From SIG710 sp045651985 (GTDB lineage Bacteria; Bacillota; Clostridia; Oscillospirales; CAG-272), in the NCBI GenBank assembly GCA_045651985.1, contig JAZRTK010000025.1:1-8216 (forward strand): a DNA stretch of 8,216 nt, given 5' to 3'. Below are positions 1 to 6,472 of the stretch, piece after piece (the stretch's first letter is position 1; each line of letters begins with the position of its first letter). Below the pieces are notes generated by a model that was not told where the DNA came from, searched no databases, and saw only the letters and a program-made list of their open reading frames with translations. The translations under genes and the position numbers were made by a program.

Positions 1-1
1 G

Positions 2-166
2 GTGAGTTTAATTGTCTTCCTAAGACCGCTTGGCCTCCGACTTCCTGCCGACTGGAACCGCAAGTCGCTTATCAACATCGCGTCCGCCGGTTATTTCGCA
101 GCCGACCGCGCAATAAACGACTATGCTCAAAAGATCTGGCATCTTAACAGACTGAACAAGGACTGA
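2..166 (+). CDS. Glycogen/starch phosphorylase, C-terminal end (partial)
   Basis: This is the last 54 codons of a gene that starts outside the window. The stretch from about base 50 onward reads DWNRKSLINIASAGYF followed by AADRAINDYAQKIWHL, which fits the conserved C-terminal end of glycogen/maltodextrin phosphorylases (W-x5-NIA-x-AG-x-F-x-x-DR-x-I-x-x-YA-x-x-IW). The enzyme (GT35) uses phosphate to release glucose-1-phosphate from alpha-1,4-glucans in the cytoplasm and needs pyridoxal phosphate; the cofactor-binding part is not in the window. The stop lies 6 bp before the GH13 gene, which supports a shared glucan-degradation operon. Oddity: the first ~16 residues in this frame (SLIVFLRPLGLRLPA) do not resemble the usual helix before that motif, so the very start of the window may be divergent or frameshifted. 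No symbol is given because glgP and malP cannot be separated from this end. Confidence 0.8.
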   Translation: MSLIVFLRPLGLRLPADWNRKSLINIASAGYFAADRAINDYAQKIWHLNRLNKD

Positions 167-172
167 TATTAA

Positions 173-2077
173 ATGCTTATCAGACACGATACGCTTCCTG
201 CGGCAATTGCCGCAGGAAGCACTGTAAAATTCAAAAAAAGCGAGAATGGACAGGATCTGTCCGCCCACGGCGCTTTTTCCTGCGGTCAAAAACTCCTTTT
301 TGAGCTTGAAATCCCCAGAAGACTCGGTGTCGTTTCGGTAAAGCTGGCTCTCTGCCGTGACGGAGAGGATATGCATCACACTCCCCTCTCTTTTTGCGGC
401 ACAAAGTTGGGTGTTGACTCCTATTCTGTAGAGATAGACACCGAAAAACTGTGCGGTGTGGAAGGCTGCGGTCTTTTTTGGTATAACTTCCGACTTTCCC
501 GCGGCACGCAAATCATTTTTGCCAACGCCCGTGACAATTCGGATATTTGTCTTTCACACACAGACGGCGAGAAATTCCGTCTTCTGGTTTGTCGCGCGGA
601 TTTTGAAGTCCCCGAGTGGACACGGGGTGATATCATGTACCACATTTTCGTTGACCGATTTAACCGCGGCTCATTCAAAGCCCCCGACCGCGACGATGCG
701 GTCATAAATCCCGATTGGGAAAATGGGATCCCGCAGTACGCGGAATATCCCGGTGCTTTCGTCTCCAACAACGAGTTTTTCGGCGGAAGCCTTGACGGTA
801 TCACCGAAAAGCTTGATTATCTTAAATCTCTCGGGGTCAGCATTATCTACCTCAGCCCCATTTTCAAGGCCTACTCAAACCACCGCTACGACACGGGCGA
901 TTACAGCCGTGTCGACGAAATGCTGGGCGGCGACGAGGCACTCTCCCGTTTAATCGAAAAGGCTGAAAAATACGGTATGAAGATAATTCTTGACGGTGTT
1001 TTCAACCACACGGGAGACGACAGCAAATACTTTAATAAATACGGAAAATACGACTCCGTCGGAGCCTATCAGTCGCCCGACTCTCCTTTTCGCAATTGGT
1101 ACTTTTTCGGCGAGAACGGCACATATGACTCCTGGTGGGGTATTCCCATAATGCCAAAGCTCAACACAAGAAATCCCGAGTGCCGCGATTATCTGCTTTC
1201 GCAGGTCATTTCAAAGTACACAAAAATGGGTATCGGCGGTTGGCGTCTTGACGTCGCGGACGAGCTTGGCGACCAATTTCTTGATTCTTTGCGACGGCAA
1301 GTAAAGGAAGATTCCAACGGCGAAGGCTTTATTATCGGCGAGGTCTGGGAAAACGCCGCCGACAAGATAGCTTACGGCTATCGCCGCCGTTATTTCCAGG
1401 GAGACCAGCTTGACAGCGTCATGAACTATCCTTTCAAGAACGCAGTTATCGGTTATCTTATGACGGGTAACGCCGACATGCTACGTTCCACCCTCGTCTC
1501 GATCTACGCTTCATATCCAAAGAGCGTCTGCGATTCGCTGATGAACATTTTAGGTACTCACGACACCGAAAGAATCCTGACGGTGCTTGGCGGCGAGAAC
1601 AAGTTCAATCTCCCGAACTGCGAGCTTGCCGTAACGCGCCTTGCGCCCGAAAACCGCGAGCGCGCAATAAGGCTTTTGATGCTTGCCTCCACTATCCAGT
1701 ACACGGTCTACGGCTTTCCGTCGGTATTTTACGGCGACGAGGCGGGTGTGGAGGGATACGGCGATCCCTTCTGCCGACGTCCCTTCCCATGGGGGCGTGA
1801 GGATAAACGCCTCACCGATCATTACAAAAATCTCGGAAGAATTCGCACAAGACTCCCTGCTCTGACGGACGGAGCTTTCAAAGTTTTACGCGCGGAGGGT
1901 GCGTTTATTTCCTATGTGAGAGAAAACGAGCGCAGCTCGGTTGCCGTTGCGGTAAACGCGGGCAATTCTTCTATTGACGCAGGACTCGCAGGACTTGACC
2001 TGCTGACTTCCTCGGTTTTTAACGGCGTACTTGCGCCCTATTCTGCCGTCATTCTGGAAAACCCATCAATAAAATGA
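173..2077 (+). CDS. GH13 alpha-amylase family enzyme (neopullulanase / maltogenic amylase-like)
   Basis: A 634-residue enzyme that should hydrolyse alpha-1,4 links (and perhaps cyclodextrin or pullulan) in maltodextrins or glycogen; no signal peptide is visible, so it is probably cytoplasmic. Residues 1-~125 look like the beta-sandwich N-domain (CBM34-like) seen in neopullulanases. The (beta/alpha)8 barrel begins near YHIFVDRFNRG. All four GH13 motifs are intact: region I DGVFNH (274-279), region II GWRLD with the nucleophile D360, region III GEVWE with acid/base E390, region IV GTHDT with H463 and D464. A C-terminal beta domain covers about 545-634. The ATG at 173 has AAGGA at 158-162, inside the end of the phosphorylase gene, suggesting translational coupling. 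The next gene overlaps by 4 bp. A perfect 28-nt palindrome covers codons 7-16. The GH13 assignment is very firm; the exact substrate is inference. Confidence 0.93.
   Translation: MLIRHDTLPAAIAAGSTVKFKKSENGQDLSAHGAFSCGQKLLFELEIPRRLGVVSVKLALCRDGEDMHHTPLSFCGTKLGVDSYSVEIDTEKLCGVEGCGLFWYNFRLSRGTQIIFANARDNSDICLSHTDGEKFRLLVCRADFEVPEWTRGDIMYHIFVDRFNRGSFKAPDRDDAVINPDWENGIPQYAEYPGAFVSNNEFFGGSLDGITEKLDYLKSLGVSIIYLSPIFKAYSNHRYDTGDYSRVDEMLGGDEALSRLIEKAEKYGMKIILDGVFNHTGDDSKYFNKYGKYDSVGAYQSPDSPFRNWYFFGENGTYDSWWGIPIMPKLNTRNPECRDYLLSQVISKYTKMGIGGWRLDVADELGDQFLDSLRRQVKEDSNGEGFIIGEVWENAADKIAYGYRRRYFQGDQLDSVMNYPFKNAVIGYLMTGNADMLRSTLVSIYASYPKSVCDSLMNILGTHDTERILTVLGGENKFNLPNCELAVTRLAPENRERAIRLLMLASTIQYTVYGFPSVFYGDEAGVEGYGDPFCRRPFPWGREDKRLTDHYKNLGRIRTRLPALTDGAFKVLRAEGAFISYVRENERSSVAVAVNAGNSSIDAGLAGLDLLTSSVFNGVLAPYSAVILENPSIK
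193..220. repeat. Perfect 28-nt palindrome inside the 5' end of the GH13 gene
   Basis: The arms gcttcctgcggc and gccgcaggaagc are exact reverse complements around a central AATT, so the whole 28 nt is self-complementary. In RNA it can form a 12-bp, GC-rich stem with a 4-nt loop starting 20 nt after the A of the start codon. No T-run follows on either strand, so it is not an intrinsic terminator. It could lower translation initiation, act as an RNA processing or stabilising element between the phosphorylase and GH13 messages, or serve as a protein-binding site. The role is unknown; the structure itself is seen directly. Confidence 0.9.
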
Positions 2078-2577
2078 GAAAAATGAAAACTATTGATTTC
2101 TTCAAAAAATTAAAACTTGCGAGAGCAGGAGGAATTATCCTCTTCTGCTCTCTCATGGTCATGATCTCGGCACTTTCGCTTAGCAGTCTGCCCGAGATGG
2201 CATACCGCCCACACCTACGCGACCGACTTGGCTTGGTAGCTATTGTCTGCGGCGCTTTTGCTTTGATCGGCGGGGCATTTCTCGCCTTTTCCCTTTTCAA
2301 AAAAAAATTCTGTACCGTAACGTCGGTCTTTTTGACGCTGTTCACCCTTGAGACCCTCGGAGCTGCTGCAGGCGTAACAATTTACTTAATTTCCCTTTAT
2401 GCGCGAGAATCTTTTCTTGCGCTGAACACGGCAACCTCTTTCTTTTATTATTTTCTCGGACTGTTTATTATTGCCGTGTCCCTGCTGTGCGCTATCGCGA
2501 CGTCGGTCTGCTTTCTGCTGTTTTTGATGGTCAGACGTGCCGTCAGAGCCGTAAAAAACGACCGAGAGCCTTTTTGA
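2074..2577 (+). CDS. Small four-helix integral membrane protein, unknown function
   Basis: I do not recognise this 167-residue protein. It has about four hydrophobic membrane segments, at roughly residues 17-38, 52-75, 81-109 and 121-154, a basic N-terminus (MRKMKTIDFFKKLKLAR) and a basic C-terminal tail (RRAVRAVKNDR). This pattern favours both ends being cytoplasmic by the positive-inside rule. No catalytic or binding motif stands out. Its ATG overlaps the GH13 stop codon (ATGA), so it should be translated by coupling with that gene; an alternative ATG lies three codons later at 2083. Only a weak GGAAAA sequence precedes it. It is the last gene before the intergenic gap. Its position suggests a link with glucan use, but that is association only. 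It is most likely a real gene because of the clean membrane topology and the overlap. Confidence 0.75.
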   Translation: MRKMKTIDFFKKLKLARAGGIILFCSLMVMISALSLSSLPEMAYRPHLRDRLGLVAIVCGAFALIGGAFLAFSLFKKKFCTVTSVFLTLFTLETLGAAAGVTIYLISLYARESFLALNTATSFFYYFLGLFIIAVSLLCAIATSVCFLLFLMVRRAVRAVKNDREPF

Positions 2578-2704
2578 GCGCAATTGTTGCCAAACTCCCA
2601 TTTTTATTCAGTACAATTTTATATCATCGTCAAAAAACTGTCACAATGGGATTTTATAATGCAGGTGAAGGATAAAAAAGACAGTTTTGGAGGTTTTATA
2701 AAGC
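2578..2704 (+). promoter_or_regulatory. Intergenic leader with probable promoter of the protease/two-component operon
   Basis: This 127-bp AT-rich gap is the only gap of note on the + strand. It holds a perfect -10-like TATAAT at 2655-2660, without a good -35 at the usual spacing (the region 17 bp upstream is an A-run). A second candidate is TTGCCA at 2587-2592 with TACAAT at 2612-2617, spacer 19 bp. The first candidate would place the transcript start near 2667, some 38 bp before the ATG. A GGAGG ribosome binding site lies at 2689-2693, 11 nt before the protease start. I see no hairpin plus T-run that would end the upstream glucan operon, so some read-through is possible. Promoter choice is inference. 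Confidence 0.45.
2634..2688. repeat. Inverted repeat bracketing the candidate -10 box
   Basis: AAAACTGTC at 2634-2642 is the exact reverse complement of GACAGTTTT at 2680-2688. The 37 bp between them contain the TATAAT at 2655-2660. The arrangement could be an operator for a regulator acting on the protease operon, or the arms could pair in a longer RNA made from an upstream start. The arms are AT-rich and only 9 bp, so chance is possible. Confidence 0.4.
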
Positions 2705-4219
2705 ATGAACACAAACAACCCCTTTGATCAGAATAAATTCGAGCCTACTCCCGAAAATACAGGTGCACAGGGTAACAATGCAAACACGTACTCTCCATAT
2801 CCTCAGGGCGAGTCGGGTGAGCAGTCACAACCTAATCCCACCTACGGACAGGTCTACACCCCCGACGGCTCACGTCCTCAGGGAAACGGATATTCCTCGT
2901 CCAGCTATTCAGGCGCATATTCTCCTTATGATAATATGCAGCCGAGTCGCGGACCCGAGGGCCCTCAAAGACCTGACTCCGTTCCCAAAAAGAAGAAAAG
3001 CAATGTAGCGGCGATCGCCGTTATCTGCTGCTGTGTTCTGGCAACTCTTATCGTGCTCGGATGTATTGCTTTTGCTATGATGAGCGTTGCGGGCATGATC
3101 AATCCCAACAAAGCACCCACAGAATCCGACTTGGAGACCCAGCAGGGCCTCCTCCCCGACACGGGGGACGAAAGTGCAAATCCCGACGATACCGACGGCA
3201 CCCCCGAAGCCGACAGTCCCACCGTTTCAAAGAACCCAGGTCAGTCAACCGACGTATCGGGAGGCAAGATTGGTGAACTCATGACAATGTCCGAGGCGGT
3301 TGCGCTCATCAAAGATTCCGTTGTCGAGATCAACACCGAGCAGATGGTGACGGGCAGTATCTACGGTCAGTACATCGCAAGCGGTGCGGGAAGCGGCGTT
3401 ATCGTAGCAAAGGAAGGCTATATTATCACCAACAACCACGTCGTATCGGGCGCAAAAACCATCAAGGTCACCCTCACCAACGGTACAAAATACGACGCGA
3501 AGCTTATCGGAACAGACTCGGCGACCGATATCGCGGTCATTAAGATAGAGCCCACGGAAACGCTGACAACGGCTGTGCTTGGCAGTTCCGATAAGCTGGT
3601 GCTTGCTGAGGACGTCATCGTTATCGGAAACCCTCTCGGCTCACTTGGCGGCACGGTCACATGCGGAATCATCAGCGCACTTGACCGCCAGATAACAGTC
3701 GAGGGCGAAAAGATGACTCTGCTTCAGACAAACGCCGCAGTAAACCCAGGAAACTCGGGCGGAGGTATGTTCAATCTCCGCGGCGAGCTTGTGGGAATAG
3801 TCAACGCAAAGTCTACGGGCGAGGACGTTGAGGGGCTGGGATTTGCTATCCCGATAGACACCGCTTACACTGTATTTAACCAGCTGGTTGAATTCGGCTA
3901 CGTGCGCGGCAGAGTGGACCACGGTCTTAACTTGGTCGACATCAACGACTGGTTTATGGCAACATCTTACAGAGTTAACGCTTTCGGAGTTTATGTTCTT
4001 GAATCCAAATACACAAATGAAATAAAGAACGGCGACCGTATCGTGTCGGTAAACGGCACGGAGGTAACTACCTCCACCGACATTACCACCGCTCTTTCCG
4101 ACTGTCAGGTGGGGGACACGGTAAAGTTTGTTCTCGTAAGACAAGGTAAGACGGTGGAAGCGTCGCTCACTCTCAAAGAGTATAATCCCACGTCAAACGG
4201 AGACGTCAGCTTTGACTGA
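2705..4219 (+). CDS. Membrane-anchored HtrA/DegP-like serine protease with PDZ domain
   Basis: A 504-residue trypsin-like protease (MEROPS S1C) expected to face the outside of the cell membrane and degrade misfolded or damaged surface proteins. Residues 1-~94 are a low-complexity, probably disordered cytoplasmic region rich in Asn, Gln, Pro, Ser, Gly and Tyr. KKKK (95-98) precedes one membrane helix at about 101-126 that carries a CCC run (108-110). An acidic linker (~139-190) leads to the protease domain (~200-380). The catalytic triad is complete: H245 in TNNHV, D275 in ATDIAV, S351 in GNSGG. A C-terminal PDZ domain spans about 390-495, with NGDRIVSVNG visible; it is somewhat atypical because the usual SPA-x-x-AGL before GD is replaced by KYTNEIKN. 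A GGAGG site precedes the ATG. The response regulator start follows 15 bp after the stop, so protease, regulator and kinase look like one operon. The family is certain; the paralogue (HtrA, YyxA, DegP) cannot be named. Confidence 0.95.
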   Translation: MNTNNPFDQNKFEPTPENTGAQGNNANTYSPYPQGESGEQSQPNPTYGQVYTPDGSRPQGNGYSSSSYSGAYSPYDNMQPSRGPEGPQRPDSVPKKKKSNVAAIAVICCCVLATLIVLGCIAFAMMSVAGMINPNKAPTESDLETQQGLLPDTGDESANPDDTDGTPEADSPTVSKNPGQSTDVSGGKIGELMTMSEAVALIKDSVVEINTEQMVTGSIYGQYIASGAGSGVIVAKEGYIITNNHVVSGAKTIKVTLTNGTKYDAKLIGTDSATDIAVIKIEPTETLTTAVLGSSDKLVLAEDVIVIGNPLGSLGGTVTCGIISALDRQITVEGEKMTLLQTNAAVNPGNSGGGMFNLRGELVGIVNAKSTGEDVEGLGFAIPIDTAYTVFNQLVEFGYVRGRVDHGLNLVDINDWFMATSYRVNAFGVYVLESKYTNEIKNGDRIVSVNGTEVTTSTDITTALSDCQVGDTVKFVLVRQGKTVEASLTLKEYNPTSNGDVSFD

Positions 4220-4220
4220 A

Positions 4221-4226
4221 AAGGAG
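4221..4226 (+). promoter_or_regulatory. Ribosome binding site fixing the response regulator start at 4235
   Basis: AAGGAG sits directly after the protease stop and 8 nt before the ATG at 4235. A longer reading frame beginning at the GTG at 4226 would use the last base of this site as its first base and has no site of its own, so ATG 4235 is preferred. Confidence 0.8.
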
Positions 4227-4234
4227 TGAAATCC

Positions 4235-4921
4235 ATGTATAACATTCTCGTAGTTGACGACGAGGCAAGGATCCGCGACATAATAACCAAATACGCCACC
4301 TTCGAGGGGCACAGCGTCAGAGAAGCGGGCGACGGCATGGAAGCGGTATTGCTCTGCAGAAAACAAAATTTCGATATTATCATAATGGACATCATGATCC
4401 CCGAACTTGACGGATTTTCCGCTTGCCGCGAGATCCGCAAGACCTCGCAGACGCCTATCATCATGCTCAGCGCCCGCGGCGAGGAATATGATAAGATAAA
4501 CGGCTTTGAGCTTGGCATCGACGATTACGTGGTAAAACCCTTCTCACCAAAGGAGCTCATGCTCCGCATTGAAGCGGTCATGAAGCGCGTCAAGGGTAAA
4601 GAGGCCGTCTCCCGCTCGGAAAACGTGATCGTCAGCTTTGACGACGGCGGTTTGCGGGCAGACATTACCGCAAGGCTCGTCTTTGTAAACGGAGAGAGAG
4701 TCGATATGTCCCCAAAAGAATACGATCTCTTTTTCTACATGCTTCAGAACAAAAACATCGCCCTTTCCCGCGAAAAGCTGATACGAGAGGTCTGGGGCTA
4801 CGATTTCTTTGGTGACGCCAGAACTCTTGACACGCACATAAAGCTTCTCCGAAAAAGTCTCGGAGAATACAGCCGTTACATCGTTACATTGAGAGGAATG
4901 GGATATCGTTTTGAAGCCTGA
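4235..4921 (+). CDS. OmpR/PhoB-family two-component response regulator
   Basis: A 228-residue transcription regulator. The N-terminal receiver domain (about 1-115) has every expected residue: acidic pocket D8-D9, phosphoacceptor D52 in MDIMIPELDG, switch S79 in MLSAR, Y98, and K101 in VVKPF. The C-terminal winged-helix DNA-binding domain (about 130-226) is of the OmpR type, with MSPKEYDLF, the REKLIREVWGY helix, the recognition-helix stretch TLDTHIKLLRKSL and the closing GMGYRFE wing. Phosphorylation by the kinase encoded immediately downstream should promote dimerisation and DNA binding. It is chosen to start at ATG 4235 because of the AAGGAG 8 nt upstream; a GTG at 4226 would add three residues. 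The kinase reading frame overlaps its 3' end or begins just after it. The target genes are unknown; control of the protease that heads the operon is a reasonable inference. Confidence 0.96.
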   Translation: MYNILVVDDEARIRDIITKYATFEGHSVREAGDGMEAVLLCRKQNFDIIIMDIMIPELDGFSACREIRKTSQTPIIMLSARGEEYDKINGFELGIDDYVVKPFSPKELMLRIEAVMKRVKGKEAVSRSENVIVSFDDGGLRADITARLVFVNGERVDMSPKEYDLFFYMLQNKNIALSREKLIREVWGYDFFGDARTLDTHIKLLRKSLGEYSRYIVTLRGMGYRFEA

Positions 4922-6458
4922 GATGCAAATTCAAAACACAAGTGTACAAAATGCCCCCGGCGGTCAGAACGACCGTCGGGGCTGCTCGGCATTAAAGGGT
5001 CGGTTTGGTATTACGGCAACTCTTTTTACTTCTCTTGCCGCCTTTACCGCTTTTGCTTTGCTTGTAGTCTGGATCTTTCAGGTTCTCCTTCTCCCGCGCT
5101 TTTACGAGCGCTCAAAAATGTCCGAGATGTATAAGCTCGCCGACATAATCCAGCGTCACATCGAAAGGGACACCCCAAAGGACGGTATGGAAAACACCGT
5201 ATACCGAATGGCAAGCGATTATTCGGTCTGCGTTCTGACTTACTCCATAAAGGGCTTGCGGGGACAGCAGATACTTTCCTGCGACGTCTCAAAAAGGTGT
5301 CTTATACATCATATACCCTCGCGAAATATCGACAACCTCTACCGCGAGGCGGCAGAAAACGGCGGAAGTCTGGTCAAAAAAGTGGATTTTACCGGACAGG
5401 ACGACGTGAGCACGGAAGAGAATTTTGAGGGGGATACGGTCTACGTGCGCATCTTCGAAACCGACGATGGCAGCGAATACATGATACTGCTCGATTCTCA
5501 AATGCAGCCCGTCAGCGCCGTGACCAGCACCTACAAAAATCAGTTCAAAACCATTGTAGTCATTATGCTCATCGGTTCTCTTTTGATCTCGATCATCATT
5601 TCCAGAAAGATAACCAAGCCCATAGTCAAGCTGAACAAATCGGTTGAAAGGCTGGCGAAGGGCGACTACAACGAGTTCTTTAACGGCGACGGATACCGCG
5701 AGATACAGGAGCTTTCCGACGCACTCAATTACGCGTCAAGCGAGCTTTCAAAAACAGATGCGCTCCAAAAGGAGCTTCTTGCAAACATTTCACACGATCT
5801 GCGCACGCCCTTGACCATGATAAAGGGTTACAGCGAAGTCATGCGCGACATTCCGAGTGAAAACACCCCCGAAAACGTCCAGATAATCGTAGATGAGACA
5901 ACACACCTGACCGAGCTTGTAAACGATCTGCTTGACATATCAAAGATCAAGGCGGGCACGCGCAAACCAGAGCCGGAACAGTTCAGTCTTACCGATACGG
6001 TAAGGACCACCCTGCATCGTTACGAAAAGCTGACCGAAAAGGACGGCTATGTCATCAACTTCGTATGTGACGGCAACGCGGACATCATAGCCGACCGCAC
6101 CATGATGCTCCAGGTCATATACAACCTGATAAACAACGCAATAAACTACACGGGCTCGGACAAGACCGTTACAGTGCAACAGAAAATTTCGGGCAACCGA
6201 GTAAGAATCACCGTCACCGACACGGGCGCGGGCATTGAGCCCGAGCAGATACCCTACATCTGGGACAGATATTACAAGGTAGACAAGGTCCACCGCCGTG
6301 CCATGGTGGGAACGGGTCTGGGTCTTTCTATCGTCAAGGGCGTGCTGGAGCTTCACCAAGCCACTTACGGTCTTGAAAGCACCCTCGGTCGCGGAAGCAC
6401 ATTCTGGTTTGAGCTTGATAAGGTAGAAAACAGCGAGGAAAAGAAAATCATAGAATAA
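4911..6458 (+). CDS. Sensor histidine kinase (HAMP, HisKA, HATPase)
   Basis: A membrane sensor kinase of up to 515 residues, partner of the preceding regulator. Order: first membrane helix ~33-61; extracytoplasmic sensor of about 150 residues with three Cys (C107, C124, C130); second helix ~214-231; HAMP ~232-284; HisKA with phospho-acceptor H295 in NISHDLRTPL; HATPase with N-box N409, G1 box DTGAG beginning at D437, and G2 box GTGLG at 467-471. All catalytic parts are present. The start is uncertain: TTG 4911 overlaps the regulator by 11 bp and has GAGAGGA 13 nt upstream, while ATG 4923 begins just after the regulator stop with no clear site of its own. Either would be translationally coupled; the difference is four residues and leaves all domains intact. 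An 11-bp hairpin lies at 4955-4981 within the first codons. The signal is unknown; the CxxI-like sensor with a later CLIH-type motif resembles sensors I recall from other Clostridia, but that is memory and not a comparison. Confidence 0.94.
   Translation: MKPEMQIQNTSVQNAPGGQNDRRGCSALKGRFGITATLFTSLAAFTAFALLVVWIFQVLLLPRFYERSKMSEMYKLADIIQRHIERDTPKDGMENTVYRMASDYSVCVLTYSIKGLRGQQILSCDVSKRCLIHHIPSRNIDNLYREAAENGGSLVKKVDFTGQDDVSTEENFEGDTVYVRIFETDDGSEYMILLDSQMQPVSAVTSTYKNQFKTIVVIMLIGSLLISIIISRKITKPIVKLNKSVERLAKGDYNEFFNGDGYREIQELSDALNYASSELSKTDALQKELLANISHDLRTPLTMIKGYSEVMRDIPSENTPENVQIIVDETTHLTELVNDLLDISKIKAGTRKPEPEQFSLTDTVRTTLHRYEKLTEKDGYVINFVCDGNADIIADRTMMLQVIYNLINNAINYTGSDKTVTVQQKISGNRVRITVTDTGAGIEPEQIPYIWDRYYKVDKVHRRAMVGTGLGLSIVKGVLELHQATYGLESTLGRGSTFWFELDKVENSEEKKIIE
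4955..4981 (+). repeat. Strong hairpin in the 5' coding region of the kinase gene
   Basis: CCCCGGCGGTC (4955-4965) pairs with GACCGTCGGGG (4971-4981) across a 5-nt loop (AGAAC); ten Watson-Crick pairs and one G-U pair. It lies 32-44 nt after the candidate start codons. No U-run follows, so it is not a standard terminator. It may reduce kinase translation relative to the regulator or protect the mRNA. It encodes APGGQNDRRG, in a poorly constrained cytoplasmic N-terminal tail. Confidence 0.7.
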
Positions 6459-6462
6459 AAAC

Positions 6463-6466
6463 GGAG
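6463..6466 (+). promoter_or_regulatory. Ribosome binding site supporting a TTG start at 6473
   Basis: GGAG stands 6 nt before TTG 6473, and no ATG lies between it and the zinc-binding N-terminus of the methyltransferase. This supports the TTG as start. Confidence 0.6.
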
Positions 6467-6472
6467 ACGATT

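Noticed and set aside
193..220. Palindrome as an intrinsic terminator of the phosphorylase gene
   Set aside because: No T-run follows on either strand, and the element is inside the GH13 coding region with a good ribosome binding site upstream of its start.
20..511. Long open frame on the - strand opposite the phosphorylase and GH13 genes
   Set aside because: It lies opposite clear coding sequence, has no recognisable motif and reads as a shadow of the + strand codon bias. The same holds for other long - strand frames such as 3641-4144, 4105-4518 and 5940-6359.
2578..2704. Riboswitch or small RNA in the intergenic gap
   Set aside because: The gap is 127 bp, AT-rich, and shows no recognisable aptamer core or terminator; only a promoter-like box and a ribosome binding site are supported.
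3152..3166. LPDTG in the protease, resembling a sortase LPXTG signal
   Set aside because: It lies in the middle of the protein, with no following hydrophobic helix and basic tail, and the protein already has an N-terminal membrane anchor. It falls in an acidic low-complexity linker, so it is chance.
4226..4234. GTG start for the response regulator, three codons longer
   Set aside because: It overlaps the AAGGAG site and has no ribosome binding site of its own; ATG 4235 is spaced correctly.
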